Assembly (NCBI RefSeq): GCF_003148465.1 | Contig: NZ_QGGI01000004.1 | Location: 91,930 to 155,929, forward strand | DNA from: Oceanotoga teriensis | GTDB taxonomy: Bacteria > Thermotogota > Thermotogae > Petrotogales > Petrotogaceae | Length of the DNA: 64,000 nt | Direction of reading: 5' to 3' | In this document: positions 27,214 to 36,733 of the stretch, in pieces | Numbering within the stretch: position 1 is the stretch's first letter | How the letters are laid out: each line of letters begins with the position of its first letter | The notes under the pieces: generated by a model | The model's input: only the letters and a program-made list of their open reading frames with translations | The model's database searches: none | What the model was told of the DNA's origin: nothing | Translations under genes and position numbers: made by a program

Positions 27214-28638
27214 ATGGATGATTATAAAAGAGATAAAGTAATGGTTTTTAATGATACAGGAGAAGAGATAAGGGTCGCTTTGTTAGAAAATAATATACTT
27301 TCTGAGATCTTCTTTGAAGATATAGAAGCGGATAAAAATTCTGGGAAAATATTTATAGGAAGAATAGAAAATGAAGTTACAGGCCTTGAAGCTTTTTTTG
27401 TAAATATAGGCATGAAAAAAAATGGTTTTTTAAGATTTAAAGATCTTGTAGGATTACCCAATGAATACAAACGTGGTGACAATGTTATAGTACAAGTTAG
27501 AAAGGATGGTAATTCAAGAAAAGGTCCCCAACTTTCCATGCAAATAAATATACCAGGTAATTACACTGTTTATATGCCTTATGGTGAGGGAAGTATTGGT
27601 ATATCGAGAAAAATAACAGAACAAAGTGAGAGGGATAGAATAAGAGAGATAGCTGAAGATATAATGTATGAAACTGAAGGTTTGATTTTTAGAACTAATT
27701 GTCAAGGAATTGATAGGGAAACCATAAACGAAGAGGTACTTAAGTTAAGAAGAATAATGCATAAGATTTTATTAGATTATAAAGATTCAAATAAACCGGG
27801 ACTTCTTTATTCTGAAGAAGATTTTGTTGATTATGTTCTCAGAGAAAGATTAGATTCAGCTGTTTCAAGAATAGTTATGGATTCTAAAGAATTATATCTT
27901 AAAATAAGGAGAAAAATAGATAAAATAGATTTTTCTCCAGTATTGGAATTAAAAACAAAAGATTCATTTAATTATTATGATATATATTTACAAATAAATG
28001 ATATATTTGCCAGAAAAATAGATTTAAAAAGTGGTGGAACCATAACAATAGATAAAACTGAAGCTATGACTGTTATAGACATAGATTCAGCGGGAAATAT
28101 AAAAGGTGAAAATATCGAAGAAACTTCTTTTTCTACAAATATGGAAGCAGCTCGAGAAATAATGAGACAATTGAGGTTAAGAAATATAGCAGGTATCATA
28201 ATAGTTGATTTTATAGATATGTACAATGAAAAACATAAACAAGCTATAATAGAATTAATATCCTATGAATTAAGAAAAGATAAGGCTAGAGTTACTATAG
28301 TTGGATTTACAGAACTTGGACTACTTGAGTTGACAAGGAAAAGAACAAGTCCTTCAATAGATTCTTTAATATATACTCCTTGTCCAGTTTGTCATGGTAC
28401 AGGAAGAGTTTCAGCCCCATCTGTAGTTTATAATAGGATGATTCAAGAAGTTGAAGATTCTTTAAAAGAACTATCAGAACATGATATAAAACAAGTTTTA
28501 GTCAGTATTCATCATAATTTGTCTGGATATGTCACTCCAGAAATAAAAGCAAAACTTGAAGAAAAGACTGGTACAAAGATTAAATTTGAATTTAATTGGA
28601 CAGATCCAAATACATACAATATAAGATATAAAAAATAG
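27214..28638 (+). CDS. rng: Ribonuclease G/E family endoribonuclease
   Basis: A 474-residue RNase G-type nuclease acting on single-stranded RNA in rRNA and tRNA maturation and mRNA decay. An N-terminal S1-like domain ('GKIFIGRIENEVTGLEAFFVNIGMKKNGFLRF') comes first. The catalytic metal site is 'VIDIDSAGN...IIIVDFIDM', and the zinc link is 'CPVCHGTGRV'. It lacks the long RNase E scaffold tail. The ATG at 27214 follows AGGTGAT; an in-frame ATG at 27181 has no good ribosome site. It ends 8 bp before the next gene, with which it is probably cotranscribed. Confidence 0.95.
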   Translation: MDDYKRDKVMVFNDTGEEIRVALLENNILSEIFFEDIEADKNSGKIFIGRIENEVTGLEAFFVNIGMKKNGFLRFKDLVGLPNEYKRGDNVIVQVRKDGNSRKGPQLSMQINIPGNYTVYMPYGEGSIGISRKITEQSERDRIREIAEDIMYETEGLIFRTNCQGIDRETINEEVLKLRRIMHKILLDYKDSNKPGLLYSEEDFVDYVLRERLDSAVSRIVMDSKELYLKIRRKIDKIDFSPVLELKTKDSFNYYDIYLQINDIFARKIDLKSGGTITIDKTEAMTVIDIDSAGNIKGENIEETSFSTNMEAAREIMRQLRLRNIAGIIIVDFIDMYNEKHKQAIIELISYELRKDKARVTIVGFTELGLLELTRKRTSPSIDSLIYTPCPVCHGTGRVSAPSVVYNRMIQEVEDSLKELSEHDIKQVLVSIHHNLSGYVTPEIKAKLEEKTGTKIKFEFNWTDPNTYNIRYKK

Positions 28639-28646
28639 GTGATAAG

Positions 28647-29897
28647 ATGAAATTTATTAAAGGTATTATTATTATTATTTTAGTTTTTATAGCAATTATG
28701 CTATTTATAAGTGTTTTTAATGTTTTTAATTCTAAGAATTATAGATCTCATGAAAATATAACCTCTAAAACGGCTTATGAAAGACAAAATTTTGTCGACT
28801 ATATACAAAACCCAGATATAATAAAAAATGTTTCTAATAGTTATTATTTTAAAACAATTCAGGACAAAGGAATTGTTTTTAATAAAGTAAAAAATATAAA
28901 CAATGAGAAATATGCTGTATTGGGGTATGGAGATAATAATAATTTGTTATATGAATTTGATATTGAAGGAAATATTCAAAAAAAGTTTTTAATAGAAAGT
29001 GGATATGTTAGATTTTATGATTTTGCTTATAAAAATGGAAGTTATATATTTGTAGGTGAAAAAGGTCAAAAACCTTATATTTTGAGTATAGATTCAAATG
29101 GAGGAAAGACTTGGTCTAATATATTTCAAAAAGATGGTAGATTTTATGTAGTGAATTCCACACTTGATGGATTTATCGTTGGAGGATATTCTAAAAAAGA
29201 TGATAATAGACAAGCTTATATTGCAGAGTTGAATTCTATAGGTAATAAAATTTGGGATTCGGAATATGGTAGAGAAGATGCCGAAGAAATAAAAGATATA
29301 TATGTAAATCCTAATTATATTGTTGCTGTTGGAGTTACAAATTCTAATCCTAAAAAACAAAATGATATATTGATATTAAAATATAGCCGAGAAGGTGTTT
29401 TAAAGTTCGATGGTGAGTATGGGAACTCTATTTATGATGAATTTACCACATCTGCTATTATAGACGAGAATAACAAATTATATGTGTCTGGATACATAGT
29501 TCCAGAAAATCAAAGTACATGGAAACCATTTTTGTTAAAAACTGTTTCTGATATAGAAAGAGATGGTCAGGTAAAACCAGAATTTTTTGAGACGAAAGCC
29601 GTTCAAAATTTATCAAGAATATTAGAGATGAAGAAAATAGGAGAAAGAATTTATACGGCTGGATTTTCAGTTGAAAAATGGCCAGACTATGATGGATTTA
29701 TAAAAATAATGAATTTAAATGGAAATCTTATAGAACAAAAAATATTTGGCACAGAAAATGAAGATAGAATATATTCTTTTGATATTGCAGAAGATCATTC
29801 TATAATAGCTGTTGGATATCAAAGTGCTGGAAACACTGTTTATCCGCTGATTTTAAAGACTGACTCTAATTATAGATTGCCTGGATATGAGAAATGA
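28647..29897 (+). CDS. Membrane-anchored beta-propeller-like protein of unknown function
   Basis: A 416-residue protein with an N-terminal hydrophobic anchor (residues 6-27) and a large extracytoplasmic part. That part contains repeated beta-strand segments such as 'YAVLGYGDNN', 'DGFIVGGYSKKDDNRQAYIAELNSIGNKIW', 'YIVAVGVTNSNPKKQNDILILKYSREG' and 'SIIAVGYQSAGNTVYPLILKTDSN'. The 'G(V/G)(G/T)...D..(I/L)...(D/N)..G...W' rhythm, about 45-50 residues per unit, is typical of beta-propellers in secreted bacterial proteins. No catalytic motif is recognised. It follows rng by 8 bp with a GGTGAT ribosome site. Function unknown. Confidence 0.7.
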   Translation: MKFIKGIIIIILVFIAIMLFISVFNVFNSKNYRSHENITSKTAYERQNFVDYIQNPDIIKNVSNSYYFKTIQDKGIVFNKVKNINNEKYAVLGYGDNNNLLYEFDIEGNIQKKFLIESGYVRFYDFAYKNGSYIFVGEKGQKPYILSIDSNGGKTWSNIFQKDGRFYVVNSTLDGFIVGGYSKKDDNRQAYIAELNSIGNKIWDSEYGREDAEEIKDIYVNPNYIVAVGVTNSNPKKQNDILILKYSREGVLKFDGEYGNSIYDEFTTSAIIDENNKLYVSGYIVPENQSTWKPFLLKTVSDIERDGQVKPEFFETKAVQNLSRILEMKKIGERIYTAGFSVEKWPDYDGFIKIMNLNGNLIEQKIFGTENEDRIYSFDIAEDHSIIAVGYQSAGNTVYPLILKTDSNYRLPGYEK

Positions 29898-29942
29898 AAC
29901 GAAAAAGAAAAAATAATTAAGGTACTCGTTACAACTTGTAAC

Positions 29943-29971
29943 TTGACAGATTTTAATTCTTAGGTTATAAT
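29943..29971 (+). promoter_or_regulatory. Consensus promoter of the tRNA operon
   Basis: TTGACA (29943-29948) and TATAAT (29966-29971), both perfect, with 17 bp spacing. It lies about 75 bp upstream of tRNA-Lys and is the best sigma-70 promoter in the window. Confidence 0.92.
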
Positions 29972-30046
29972 AAATATCGGTTAGCGAATGAAACGAGCGA
30001 AACAAAAGAAACAAGCTTCAAGTAATGAAGTTAACCACTATGCAGT

Positions 30047-30122
30047 GACCCGCTAGCTCAGATGGTAGAGCATTTGACTTTTAATCAAAGGGCCCTGGGT
30101 TCGAGTCCCAGGCGGGTCACCA
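30047..30122 (+). tRNA. tRNA-Lys (anticodon TTT)
   Basis: The cloverleaf is complete: acceptor GACCCGC/GCGGGTC, anticodon stem TTTGA/TCAAA around loop CTTTTAA, T arm CTGGG-TTCGAGT-CCCAG, discriminator A and encoded CCA. It is the first gene of a three-tRNA operon. Confidence 0.97.
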
Positions 30123-30140
30123 TTTTTTTATATCTAAAGG

Positions 30141-30225
<85 letters not shown>

Positions 30226-30231
30226 AAGCAT

Positions 30232-30306
30232 GCGGAAATAGCTCAGCGGTAGAGCACTTGCTTGCCAAGCAAGGGGTCGCGGGTTCAAATCCCGTTTTCC
30301 GCTCCA
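30232..30306 (+). tRNA. tRNA-Gly (anticodon GCC)
   Basis: Acceptor GCGGAAA/TTTCCGC, anticodon stem CTTGC/GCAAG around loop TTGCCAA, T arm CGGG-TTCAAAT-CCCG, discriminator T and encoded CCA. It is the last gene of the tRNA operon, six bases after tRNA-Leu. Confidence 0.97.
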
Positions 30307-30310
30307 AAAT

Positions 30311-30340
30311 AAACGAAAGCATAATTGCTTTCGTTTTTTT
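30311..30340 (+). terminator. Terminator of the tRNA operon
   Basis: Stem aaacgaaagc/gctttcgttt (30311-30320 with 30327-30336), six-base loop, then T's. Confidence 0.92.
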
Positions 30341-30438
30341 ATTTTATTTTTTATTTCACATAATTTCACATAATTAGAACATTTTTCTGCCAATCTTTTT
30401 TTTTATAATATAAATGAAAATAAAAGGAGGCGGATTTT

Positions 30439-31026
30439 ATGAAGAAGATTTTATTAGTTGGTGCTGTTATTGGATTAATAAGTTTATTTGCATTTGCAGG
30501 TTATATGGGATATAAAGGCGATTCAAGGAATTATGGTGATTTTGATAAAACATTTAGTTATGGAAGTAGATCATGTCATGATTATTATGATAATTCATAT
30601 GGCAGAAATATGATGAATGATGATAGAAGGTATGATATGAGAAATAATATGGGATATAGAAGTGATGATAGAAGATATGATATGAAAAATAATATGGGAT
30701 ATAGAAGTGATGATAGAAATTTTAATAATTATTCGCATATGAAGAATAACTCTTATAGTGATTTACTCGTAGAGAAATATTTACCAGAAAGATTAGATGA
30801 ATACAAAGATTTAAAAGAACAAAAGATTTCATTGATGGAAGAGATGAGAGGTTTAAGATTTAGAGATTATAATGATAATTATAGAGGATATCAACATATG
30901 GAAGATTTAAATATTGCTTTAGATAATGATGATGATGAACAAATAAAAAATATTTTGAATGAAATGATTAATGAACAAAAAGAAAGAATAAAAGATATGC
31001 AAGATTTTTTAAATGAGAATAAATAA
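30439..31026 (+). CDS. Exported Met- and Tyr-rich protein with tandem repeats
   Basis: A 195-residue protein with an N-terminal signal or anchor helix (residues 4-20, ending 'FAFAGYMG'). A low-complexity middle (about 30-100) contains two 15-residue repeats of the form DDRRYDM(R/K)NNMGYRS plus a partial third. The C-terminal ~90 residues are helical and charged. The middle is rich in Met, Tyr, Asn, Asp and Arg, with one Cys and two His. AGGAGG precedes the ATG. It lies 65 bp upstream of a response regulator/kinase pair, with a terminator between. The size and layout recall CpxP/Spy-like or metal-binding envelope proteins, but no LTxxQ motif is present. Function unknown; a metal or envelope-stress role is a guess. 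Confidence 0.75.
   Translation: MKKILLVGAVIGLISLFAFAGYMGYKGDSRNYGDFDKTFSYGSRSCHDYYDNSYGRNMMNDDRRYDMRNNMGYRSDDRRYDMKNNMGYRSDDRNFNNYSHMKNNSYSDLLVEKYLPERLDEYKDLKEQKISLMEEMRGLRFRDYNDNYRGYQHMEDLNIALDNDDDEQIKNILNEMINEQKERIKDMQDFLNENK
30619..30718 (+). repeat. 45-bp tandem repeat (two full copies plus start of a third)
   Basis: Copies at 30619-30663 and 30664-30708 are nearly identical, followed by a partial copy. The unit is 45 bp, so the frame is kept and copy number could vary by slippage. It encodes the Met-rich segment of the exported protein. Confidence 0.92.
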
Positions 31027-31052
31027 TATATAATAGAAGTAAATTAATCAAT

Positions 31053-31080
31053 GCTCAGAATTTAAAATTCTGAGCTTTTT
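31053..31080 (+). terminator. Terminator between the Met-rich protein and the response regulator
   Basis: Stem gctcagaatt/aattctgagc (31053-31062 with 31066-31075), then TTTTT. It separates the exported protein from the two-component genes, or lets only part of the transcripts continue. Confidence 0.85.
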
Positions 31081-31091
31081 GAGGTGATAGT

Positions 31092-31760
31092 ATGAACTAT
31101 AAAATTTATCTTCTTGAAGATGAAGAAAATTTAAATACTATACTAAAAAGTTATCTTGAAAAAGAAGGTTGGGAAGTTAAAAGTTTTTTAAAAGGATTTG
31201 ATGCTGAAAAATATATAGAAGATAAACCAGATTTGTGGATACTCGATATAATGTTACCGGATACTGATGGATTTGAGTTTATAAAAAAAATAAAAAATTT
31301 TGATAATACTACTCCCGTTATTTTTATATCAGCGAGAGACACTCAAATAGATAGAGTTGTTGGCCTTGATATGGGATCTGATGATTATCTTTCAAAACCT
31401 TTTATGCCGAGAGAACTTATTATAAGAGCAAAAAATCTTTTAAATAGAGTTTATGGACATAGCTTAGTAGATAAAATTATAGATCTTGGAAATATAAAAA
31501 TAGATCCATTAAAAAGAATTATAATAGATTCCGGAGTAGAAATAGAATTAACTTCTAAAGAATTTGATATGGTTTATTATTTATCTAAAAATGCTGGAAA
31601 TGCTTTTTCACGTGAAAAATTATTAGATGAGATATGGGGAAAAGATTATTTTGGCTCAGATAGAGTAGTTGATGATTTAATAAGACGGCTCAGAAAAAAA
31701 GTTATTAATTTGAATATAGAATCAATATATGGATATGGATATAGAGTATCTAAATCATGA
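31092..31760 (+). CDS. OmpR/PhoB-family response regulator
   Basis: A 222-residue regulator. The receiver domain has acidic pocket 'LEDEEN', phospho-acceptor Asp in 'DLWILDIMLPDTDG', conserved Ser in 'VIFISARD' and Lys in 'YLSKPFMPREL'. The C-terminal winged helix carries 'IELTSKEFDMVYYLSKNAGNAFSREKLL' and 'RVVDDLIRRLRKKV'. Its stop overlaps the kinase start in ATGA, so the pair is translationally coupled. Targets are unknown; the Met-rich gene upstream is a candidate. Confidence 0.94.
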   Translation: MNYKIYLLEDEENLNTILKSYLEKEGWEVKSFLKGFDAEKYIEDKPDLWILDIMLPDTDGFEFIKKIKNFDNTTPVIFISARDTQIDRVVGLDMGSDDYLSKPFMPRELIIRAKNLLNRVYGHSLVDKIIDLGNIKIDPLKRIIIDSGVEIELTSKEFDMVYYLSKNAGNAFSREKLLDEIWGKDYFGSDRVVDDLIRRLRKKVINLNIESIYGYGYRVSKS

Positions 31761-33094
31761 TAAAAAATAGACTAGGTTTAAAAATTTGGATAAGTTTTAC
31801 ATTAATAATAATATTAATATATATTCTTATGGCTTTTATGAATATAAATTCTATAAGGAATTTTTTTACTGAAGAAGTTTATAAAGCTCTTGAGGATGCT
31901 CAAAATTATGTTATAAACAATGATATAAATATGCATGATATGATGATGGGAAATCAAATCAGAGGCTTTCAAAACATAAGAAATGTTCAACATGTTATAA
32001 TAGATAATTATGGTAATATAAGTTCTTATAAAATGATGGGTAATAGAAATTTAGAATATAATAAATTTTTTTATAAAATTTGGGATAAGATTCAAAAAGA
32101 TAATTATTCGAACTTTGGGTATTTGAACAATGAAAACAATAAAATTTATTATAAAATTTCAAGAATAAAAGAAGGTTATCTCATATCTTTTACTCCTGAT
32201 ACATATAAAAAAGAACTTGAATTTTCCCTTTTTAGAAGACTTTTGATAGGGGCTTTGATATCTTCTATTATAGTTTTTTTTATTTCTTATATTTTATCAA
32301 GATATTTAACTGTACCTATTTTAAAACTTGAAAAGACAGTTTCAAAAATCTCTAAAAGACAGTGGGAAGAAGAAGTAAAAGTTAAAAGAAATGATGAAAT
32401 AGGAGATTTAGCAAATTCTATAGAACTTTTGAGAAAAAGATTGATAGAAAATGATGATTCTCAACAAAAGTCTTTACAGTATATTTCGCATGAATTAAAA
32501 ACACCTTTAATGGTAATAAGAAGTTATACACAGTCTATAAGAGATGGTATATTTCCAAAAGGAAATCTTCAAAACACTCTTAATGTTATAGATGAAGAAA
32601 TGGATATTATGGAAAAAAGAGTTAGAGATCTTATCTATTATTCTAAACTTGATTTTATAAGTAAAAACCAAAAAGAAAAAAGTATTTATAATATTTCAAA
32701 AATAGCTTTTGAAGTTTCTAAAAGATTTGAAAATATGAATGAAAATATAAAATGGATTTTTGAAGCTAAAGATATAAATTTTTTAACTAATGAAGAGCAA
32801 ATAATAGTTTTATTTGAAAATATATATGAAAATCAAATAAGATATACAAAAACTTTCATTAAAACACTTATAGATGAAGATAAAGATAATATATTTATTA
32901 TTGTAGAAAATGATGGAGAAAAAATAAAAGAAGAAAATGAGACTTTTCTTTTTGATGCTTTTTATAAGGGAAATAAAGGTAAGTTTGGACTCGGTCTGTC
33001 CCTTGTATATAGAATAGTTAAACTTTATGGTGGAACGATAAGTATATATAATTCATATAATGGTGTGAAATACGATATAAAAATAAAAAAATGA
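31757..33094 (+). CDS. Sensor histidine kinase, partner of the response regulator
   Basis: A 445-residue membrane kinase with helices at about 10-29 and 159-181 and a small extracytoplasmic sensor between them. The sensor holds a Met cluster near residues 59-64 (M59-H60-D61-M62-M63-M64). A HAMP domain follows, then HisKA 'LQYISHELKTPLMVI' with the phospho-His. The ATPase domain has 'LFENIYENQIRYT', 'VENDGEKI' and 'GLGLSLVYRIVKLYGG'. The DHp and ATPase motifs are complete enough for activity. The Met cluster, beside a Met-rich exported protein, suggests metal (for instance copper) or oxidation sensing; that is inference. The last codons lie in a bidirectional terminator. Confidence 0.92.
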   Translation: MIKNRLGLKIWISFTLIIILIYILMAFMNINSIRNFFTEEVYKALEDAQNYVINNDINMHDMMMGNQIRGFQNIRNVQHVIIDNYGNISSYKMMGNRNLEYNKFFYKIWDKIQKDNYSNFGYLNNENNKIYYKISRIKEGYLISFTPDTYKKELEFSLFRRLLIGALISSIIVFFISYILSRYLTVPILKLEKTVSKISKRQWEEEVKVKRNDEIGDLANSIELLRKRLIENDDSQQKSLQYISHELKTPLMVIRSYTQSIRDGIFPKGNLQNTLNVIDEEMDIMEKRVRDLIYYSKLDFISKNQKEKSIYNISKIAFEVSKRFENMNENIKWIFEAKDINFLTNEEQIIVLFENIYENQIRYTKTFIKTLIDEDKDNIFIIVENDGEKIKEENETFLFDAFYKGNKGKFGLGLSLVYRIVKLYGGTISIYNSYNGVKYDIKIKK

Positions 33095-33120
33095 GCAGTT
33101 CATATGAACTGCTCATTTTA
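33089..33120. terminator. Bidirectional terminator between the kinase and degV genes
   Basis: A palindrome centred on gagcagttcatatgaactgctc (arms about 33089-33103 and 33104-33118), flanked by A and T runs. It contains the stop codons of both convergent genes. Confidence 0.88.
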
Positions 33121-33993
33121 TATTGCACATTCTACAAAACCTATTCCTATTGATCCAGGACCAGAGTGGGCTCCTATAACAGCTCCAAGAGTGCCAGAGT
33201 ATATTTTTATATCATCAAAAGATTCTTTCAAAAGTTCTATTATGTAATTTTCATCATTTTTACATAAAGCTTCTCTTGTACATATTATAAGGTTCTTAGG
33301 CTCTTTAATTCTTAATAGAGCAATTTTTGTCATCGTATTTAAACTGTTTTTTCTACCTCTAACTGCCTTTACCGCTTTTACTTCTCCTTCGACAAATTCT
33401 GCTATTGGTTTTATATTTATTATTTTTCCTAAAAATGCAGTAGCGCCGCCTATTCGTCCACCTTCTTTCATATATTTAAGGGTTTTAACAGAAAATAAGG
33501 TGTTCATGGTGTTGAGTGTTTCTTTTGCTTTTTTTACTACTGTTTCATACTTGAAATTATTTTTTATCATTTTTGCTATTGATATTTCCAGTGCAGCCTG
33601 ACCACAAGTACAGCTTTTAGAATTTATTACTTCTATATTTGAATCTTTATATTTTTCTAAAAATTGTTTTTTTGCTATATTGGCATTTTGAAAACTTCCA
33701 GAAAGTTGTGGAGATATTGTTGTTACTATGATATCTTTATTGCCATTTTTATAAGATTTTTCATATCTTTCATACCAATCATTTATATTTGGAGCAGCTG
33801 TTTTTGGTATTTTCTTAGGATTTTTTTCCATTCTTTTAAAGAATTCTTCATCAGATATATCAATGTTATGTCTATAAAAATTAACATCATCAAAAGTTAT
33901 ATAAAACGGTATTTTCAATATCCCAAACTCTTTCACTAGATTATCAGGAAGATTACTTGCAGAATCACATATTTGACCTATACTATTTTTCAT
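33118..33993 (-). CDS. DegV-family fatty-acid-binding protein
   Basis: A 291-residue DegV protein. Members bind a single fatty acid and (as FakB) present it to the kinase FakA for phosphorylation. Family marks are 'ICDSASNLPDNL' near the N-terminus, 'PKTAAPNINDWYE', 'ISPQLSGSFQNA' and 'MKEGGRIGGATAFLG'. The C-terminus 'GAVIGAHSGPGSIGIGF' is also typical. It is a single gene with AGGTTTTTATG-type spacing and its own upstream region of about 230 bp. A second DegV gene lies in the fab operon (54356). No fakA (DhaK-like) gene is in the window. Confidence 0.93.
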   Translation of the reverse strand: MKNSIGQICDSASNLPDNLVKEFGILKIPFYITFDDVNFYRHNIDISDEEFFKRMEKNPKKIPKTAAPNINDWYERYEKSYKNGNKDIIVTTISPQLSGSFQNANIAKKQFLEKYKDSNIEVINSKSCTCGQAALEISIAKMIKNNFKYETVVKKAKETLNTMNTLFSVKTLKYMKEGGRIGGATAFLGKIINIKPIAEFVEGEVKAVKAVRGRKNSLNTMTKIALLRIKEPKNLIICTREALCKNDENYIIELLKESFDDIKIYSGTLGAVIGAHSGPGSIGIGFVECAI

Positions 33994-34224
33994 AAAAACC
34001 TCCCCCTTTAAAATATCTTTTTACTCTATTATAACATTTTATTTCTGAATAAAAATGTTCAATTTATATACTAAAGTTTATTTTTGAATGAAAAAGTTAA
34101 TTTTATAATAATGATAATTAAAATAAACATTAATTTAATTTAGGCTTACTTAGTCTTAATTATTATGATATAATATTTTTGTGATATAAATTTTATTTTT
34201 AGTGGGATACTTGGAGGGAATTTT

Positions 34225-35889
34225 ATGCAAATTGGTCAAAAACTTTTATTATTATTTATTACAATCATGGTATTTATGGGAATAATATTTACTGGATTAT
34301 TGCTGTATTCTTTGCAATATTCTTCAAATACAGTAAAAGATGATCTCATTGAGGGAATATTGGAAATGAGTGAGAATGTTATAGAAAGTAAATATCCAGG
34401 GGATTGGGTTATTAAAAATGATGTTATTTATAAAGGTGATGTAAAGATAAATAAAAATCAGGAATTTATAAACAGTTTAAAGAGCGATAAATTTTATTAT
34501 TCTTTTTTTGCAGAAAATAAAAGAATTTTAACCAGTATAGAGAATGTAGAAAATCAATTTCTCGAAGATGATATATATCAAGAGGTTTTGAAAAATGGAA
34601 ATTATGATGTAAATATTAAAATTAATGAAATTAGTTATAGAGGAACTTATAAATTACTTAGAGATAAAAATAATAGAGCTATAGGAATATTTTTTGTTGG
34701 AGCAAGAAATGATGATTCTGATAAAATAATGAAATTTGATAGAAACATGGCATTGATAATAATTTTGATTTTAGTAATAATAAGTAGTGTTATATTTTAT
34801 TTTTATGCTAGAAAAAATATAACTTTACCTCTTCTATATTTATCAGAACAAATTGTTTTATTTGGTGATGGGGACCTTTCAATAAAATTCAAACAGAAAA
34901 CTAAAGATGAAATTGGTAAAATGGCTGGTGCTTTAAAGGCGATGACAGATAATTTAAGAAATTCTATAGAAGAAATAAAAGAAAATTCTAATGAAATTAA
35001 TAATGCTTCAACCTCTTTACTTGGTATTTCACAAGAATCAAATGCATCTATAATACAAATAAGTACTACATTGAGTAATATAAATGAAAGCAGTATGCAA
35101 ACATCGAACTCTGTTAATCAAATAAATTCTGGAGTTGAGGAAATAGCACATAATTCTGAAAGTATTTCAAAGTCTGCTCAAAGACTTTTAGAAATTTCTC
35201 AAGAAACATCTGATAATGCTTTAGAGGGAAAGAATAGTATAAGTCTAACTGTGAATACAATTGAAAAAACTGTTGAACAATCTTTAATAAACGAAAAGAC
35301 TTCTAATCAATTGGGAGAATATGTTAATGATGTTAATTCTATTCTCATAAGTATAAATTCAATAACAGAACAAACAAATCTTTTAGCTTTAAATGCTGCA
35401 ATCGAAGCTGCACGTGCAGGAGAAGCAGGAAAAGGATTTGCTGTAGTTGCAGATGAAATAAGAAAACTTGCTGAAGAGAGTAAAAAAGCTACTGAAGAGA
35501 TAGCGGTTATTTTAGATAAAGTTCAAATAGGTACCAAAGAAGTAAAGAATTCCTCTACTAAAACAAAAGATCTCATTTCGGATATAGATAAAAATGCCAG
35601 AGTTATAGAAGATAAGTTCAACAATATAGATGAAAGAGTTAAATCTATAACTGATATGGTAGAAAATTTAACCGTTTCAAGTGAAGAACAATCAGCTTCT
35701 ACAGAAGAAATAAGCTCAACCATGAATGAGATATCTGTTTCTGTTGAAAACATATGTTCTGAGATAGAAAATACAACAAATGCGATTGTTTCTCAAGCCA
35801 ACAATGTAAGTAATCTAACAGATAATTCTGAAAAATTAAAACTTATGGCTGAATCTTTGATGAACTTTGTTAATCAATATAAAATATAA
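34225..35889 (+). CDS. Methyl-accepting chemotaxis protein with single Cache-type sensor
   Basis: A 554-residue chemoreceptor. Membrane helix 1 (8-30) is followed by an extracytoplasmic region to ~180, with '[20 protein letters not shown]' typical of single Cache sensors. Helix 2 (183-200), a HAMP domain and the signalling domain follow, with tip '[38 protein letters not shown]'. The ligand is unknown, likely a small organic acid or similar. GGAGGGA lies before the ATG. Monocistronic; a 19-bp-stem terminator follows. Confidence 0.95.
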   Translation: MQIGQKLLLLFITIMVFMGIIFTGLLLYSLQYSSNTVKDDLIEGILEMSENVIESKYPGDWVIKNDVIYKGDVKINKNQEFINSLKSDKFYYSFFAENKRILTSIENVENQFLEDDIYQEVLKNGNYDVNIKINEISYRGTYKLLRDKNNRAIGIFFVGARNDDSDKIMKFDRNMALIIILILVIISSVIFYFYARKNITLPLLYLSEQIVLFGDGDLSIKFKQKTKDEIGKMAGALKAMTDNLRNSIEEIKENSNEINNASTSLLGISQESNASIIQISTTLSNINESSMQTSNSVNQINSGVEEIAHNSESISKSAQRLLEISQETSDNALEGKNSISLTVNTIEKTVEQSLINEKTSNQLGEYVNDVNSILISINSITEQTNLLALNAAIEAARAGEAGKGFAVVADEIRKLAEESKKATEEIAVILDKVQIGTKEVKNSSTKTKDLISDIDKNARVIEDKFNNIDERVKSITDMVENLTVSSEEQSASTEEISSTMNEISVSVENICSEIENTTNAIVSQANNVSNLTDNSEKLKLMAESLMNFVNQYKI

Positions 35890-35890
35890 T

Positions 35891-35930
35891 AAAATATAAT
35901 AGCTTATCTTTAGATAAGCTATTATATTTT
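35891..35930. terminator. Bidirectional terminator between the receptor and ABC-2 permease genes
   Basis: A perfect 19-bp inverted repeat (35891-35909 with 35912-35930), two-base loop, with A and T ends. It serves both convergent transcripts and overlaps the 3' end of the permease gene. Confidence 0.93.
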
Positions 35931-36722
35931 GAAATCTGATCTTTTAAAAACATTGTATGAAATAAAAGTTATTATAAAAGATAGAAAAATTATTATTATA
36001 CTATTTGAAAAAAATATTTTATTATTTTCAACGGTTTCTATTAAAGGAATATATTTGAATATACTCATATAACTTATAAAATTTATAGATTCAAAGCTCT
36101 CTCCAAGAGTATTTCCAAAATACATAAATATTAATATTATCGTTGATACAGCTGTATTTACTGAAGATTTTTGAGATATTATACCTATGAGTGTTGATAA
36201 AGAATAAAAAAACAATTGAACTGTAAGTGAATAAAGTCCAAAACCAAGAAGTATTTTTACAGAATATTCTGTTTTTATAAAAATATTGAATAATAATAAT
36301 GTATTTACTGTAAAAATTAAATTTAGGATTATTATATAGAAAATCCCAGAAAGTAGTTTTTGTATAAAAATAAATTTTCTTGAAACGGGTTTTGTAATTA
36401 AAAATTCTATTGTTTTAGAATCGAATTCTTTTACATATAAATTCGAAGATAAAAAGGTTGCAAAAAAAGCTCCGAGAAAATAAGTAAAAGTCATTCCTTC
36501 AGAACCAAAAATACCTTCAGCTTTAGAAAACATTTCTTTATTAAAATTAAATGTTTGTAGTAAAAATTTTGGGAATTTATCCACAAAATCCATTAAAGGT
36601 CCCATATTTTCGAGTAATTTATTTGTTATTGGTATATACATAAAACCAAAAAGAATAAATATCATTGCCCAAATAAAGAAATTCTTGAAATTATATTTTA
36701 ATTCTTTTTTTATTAAAAACAT
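35922..36722 (-). CDS. ABC-2 type transporter permease
   Basis: A 266-residue membrane protein with six predicted helices in the ABC-2 layout, including 'FATFLSSNLYVKEFDSKTIEFLITKPVSRKFIFIQKLLSG'. That region is typical of NatB/bacitracin-type exporters. It lies 11 bp after its ATPase gene. The substrate is unknown. Confidence 0.9.
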   Translation of the reverse strand: MFLIKKELKYNFKNFFIWAMIFILFGFMYIPITNKLLENMGPLMDFVDKFPKFLLQTFNFNKEMFSKAEGIFGSEGMTFTYFLGAFFATFLSSNLYVKEFDSKTIEFLITKPVSRKFIFIQKLLSGIFYIIILNLIFTVNTLLLFNIFIKTEYSVKILLGFGLYSLTVQLFFYSLSTLIGIISQKSSVNTAVSTIILIFMYFGNTLGESFESINFISYMSIFKYIPLIETVENNKIFFSNSIIIIFLSFIITFISYNVFKRSDFKI

Positions 36723-36733
36723 TTTTTCACCTC

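Noticed and set aside
30619-30718. Possible CRISPR-like or structural DNA repeat
   Set aside because: The 45-bp units are contiguous without spacers, keep the reading frame and encode repeated residues of an exported protein.
33994-34224. Possible small gene or riboswitch upstream of the Cache chemoreceptor
   Set aside because: No convincing frame with a ribosome site or recognisable conserved RNA fold could be seen in this AT-rich gap.
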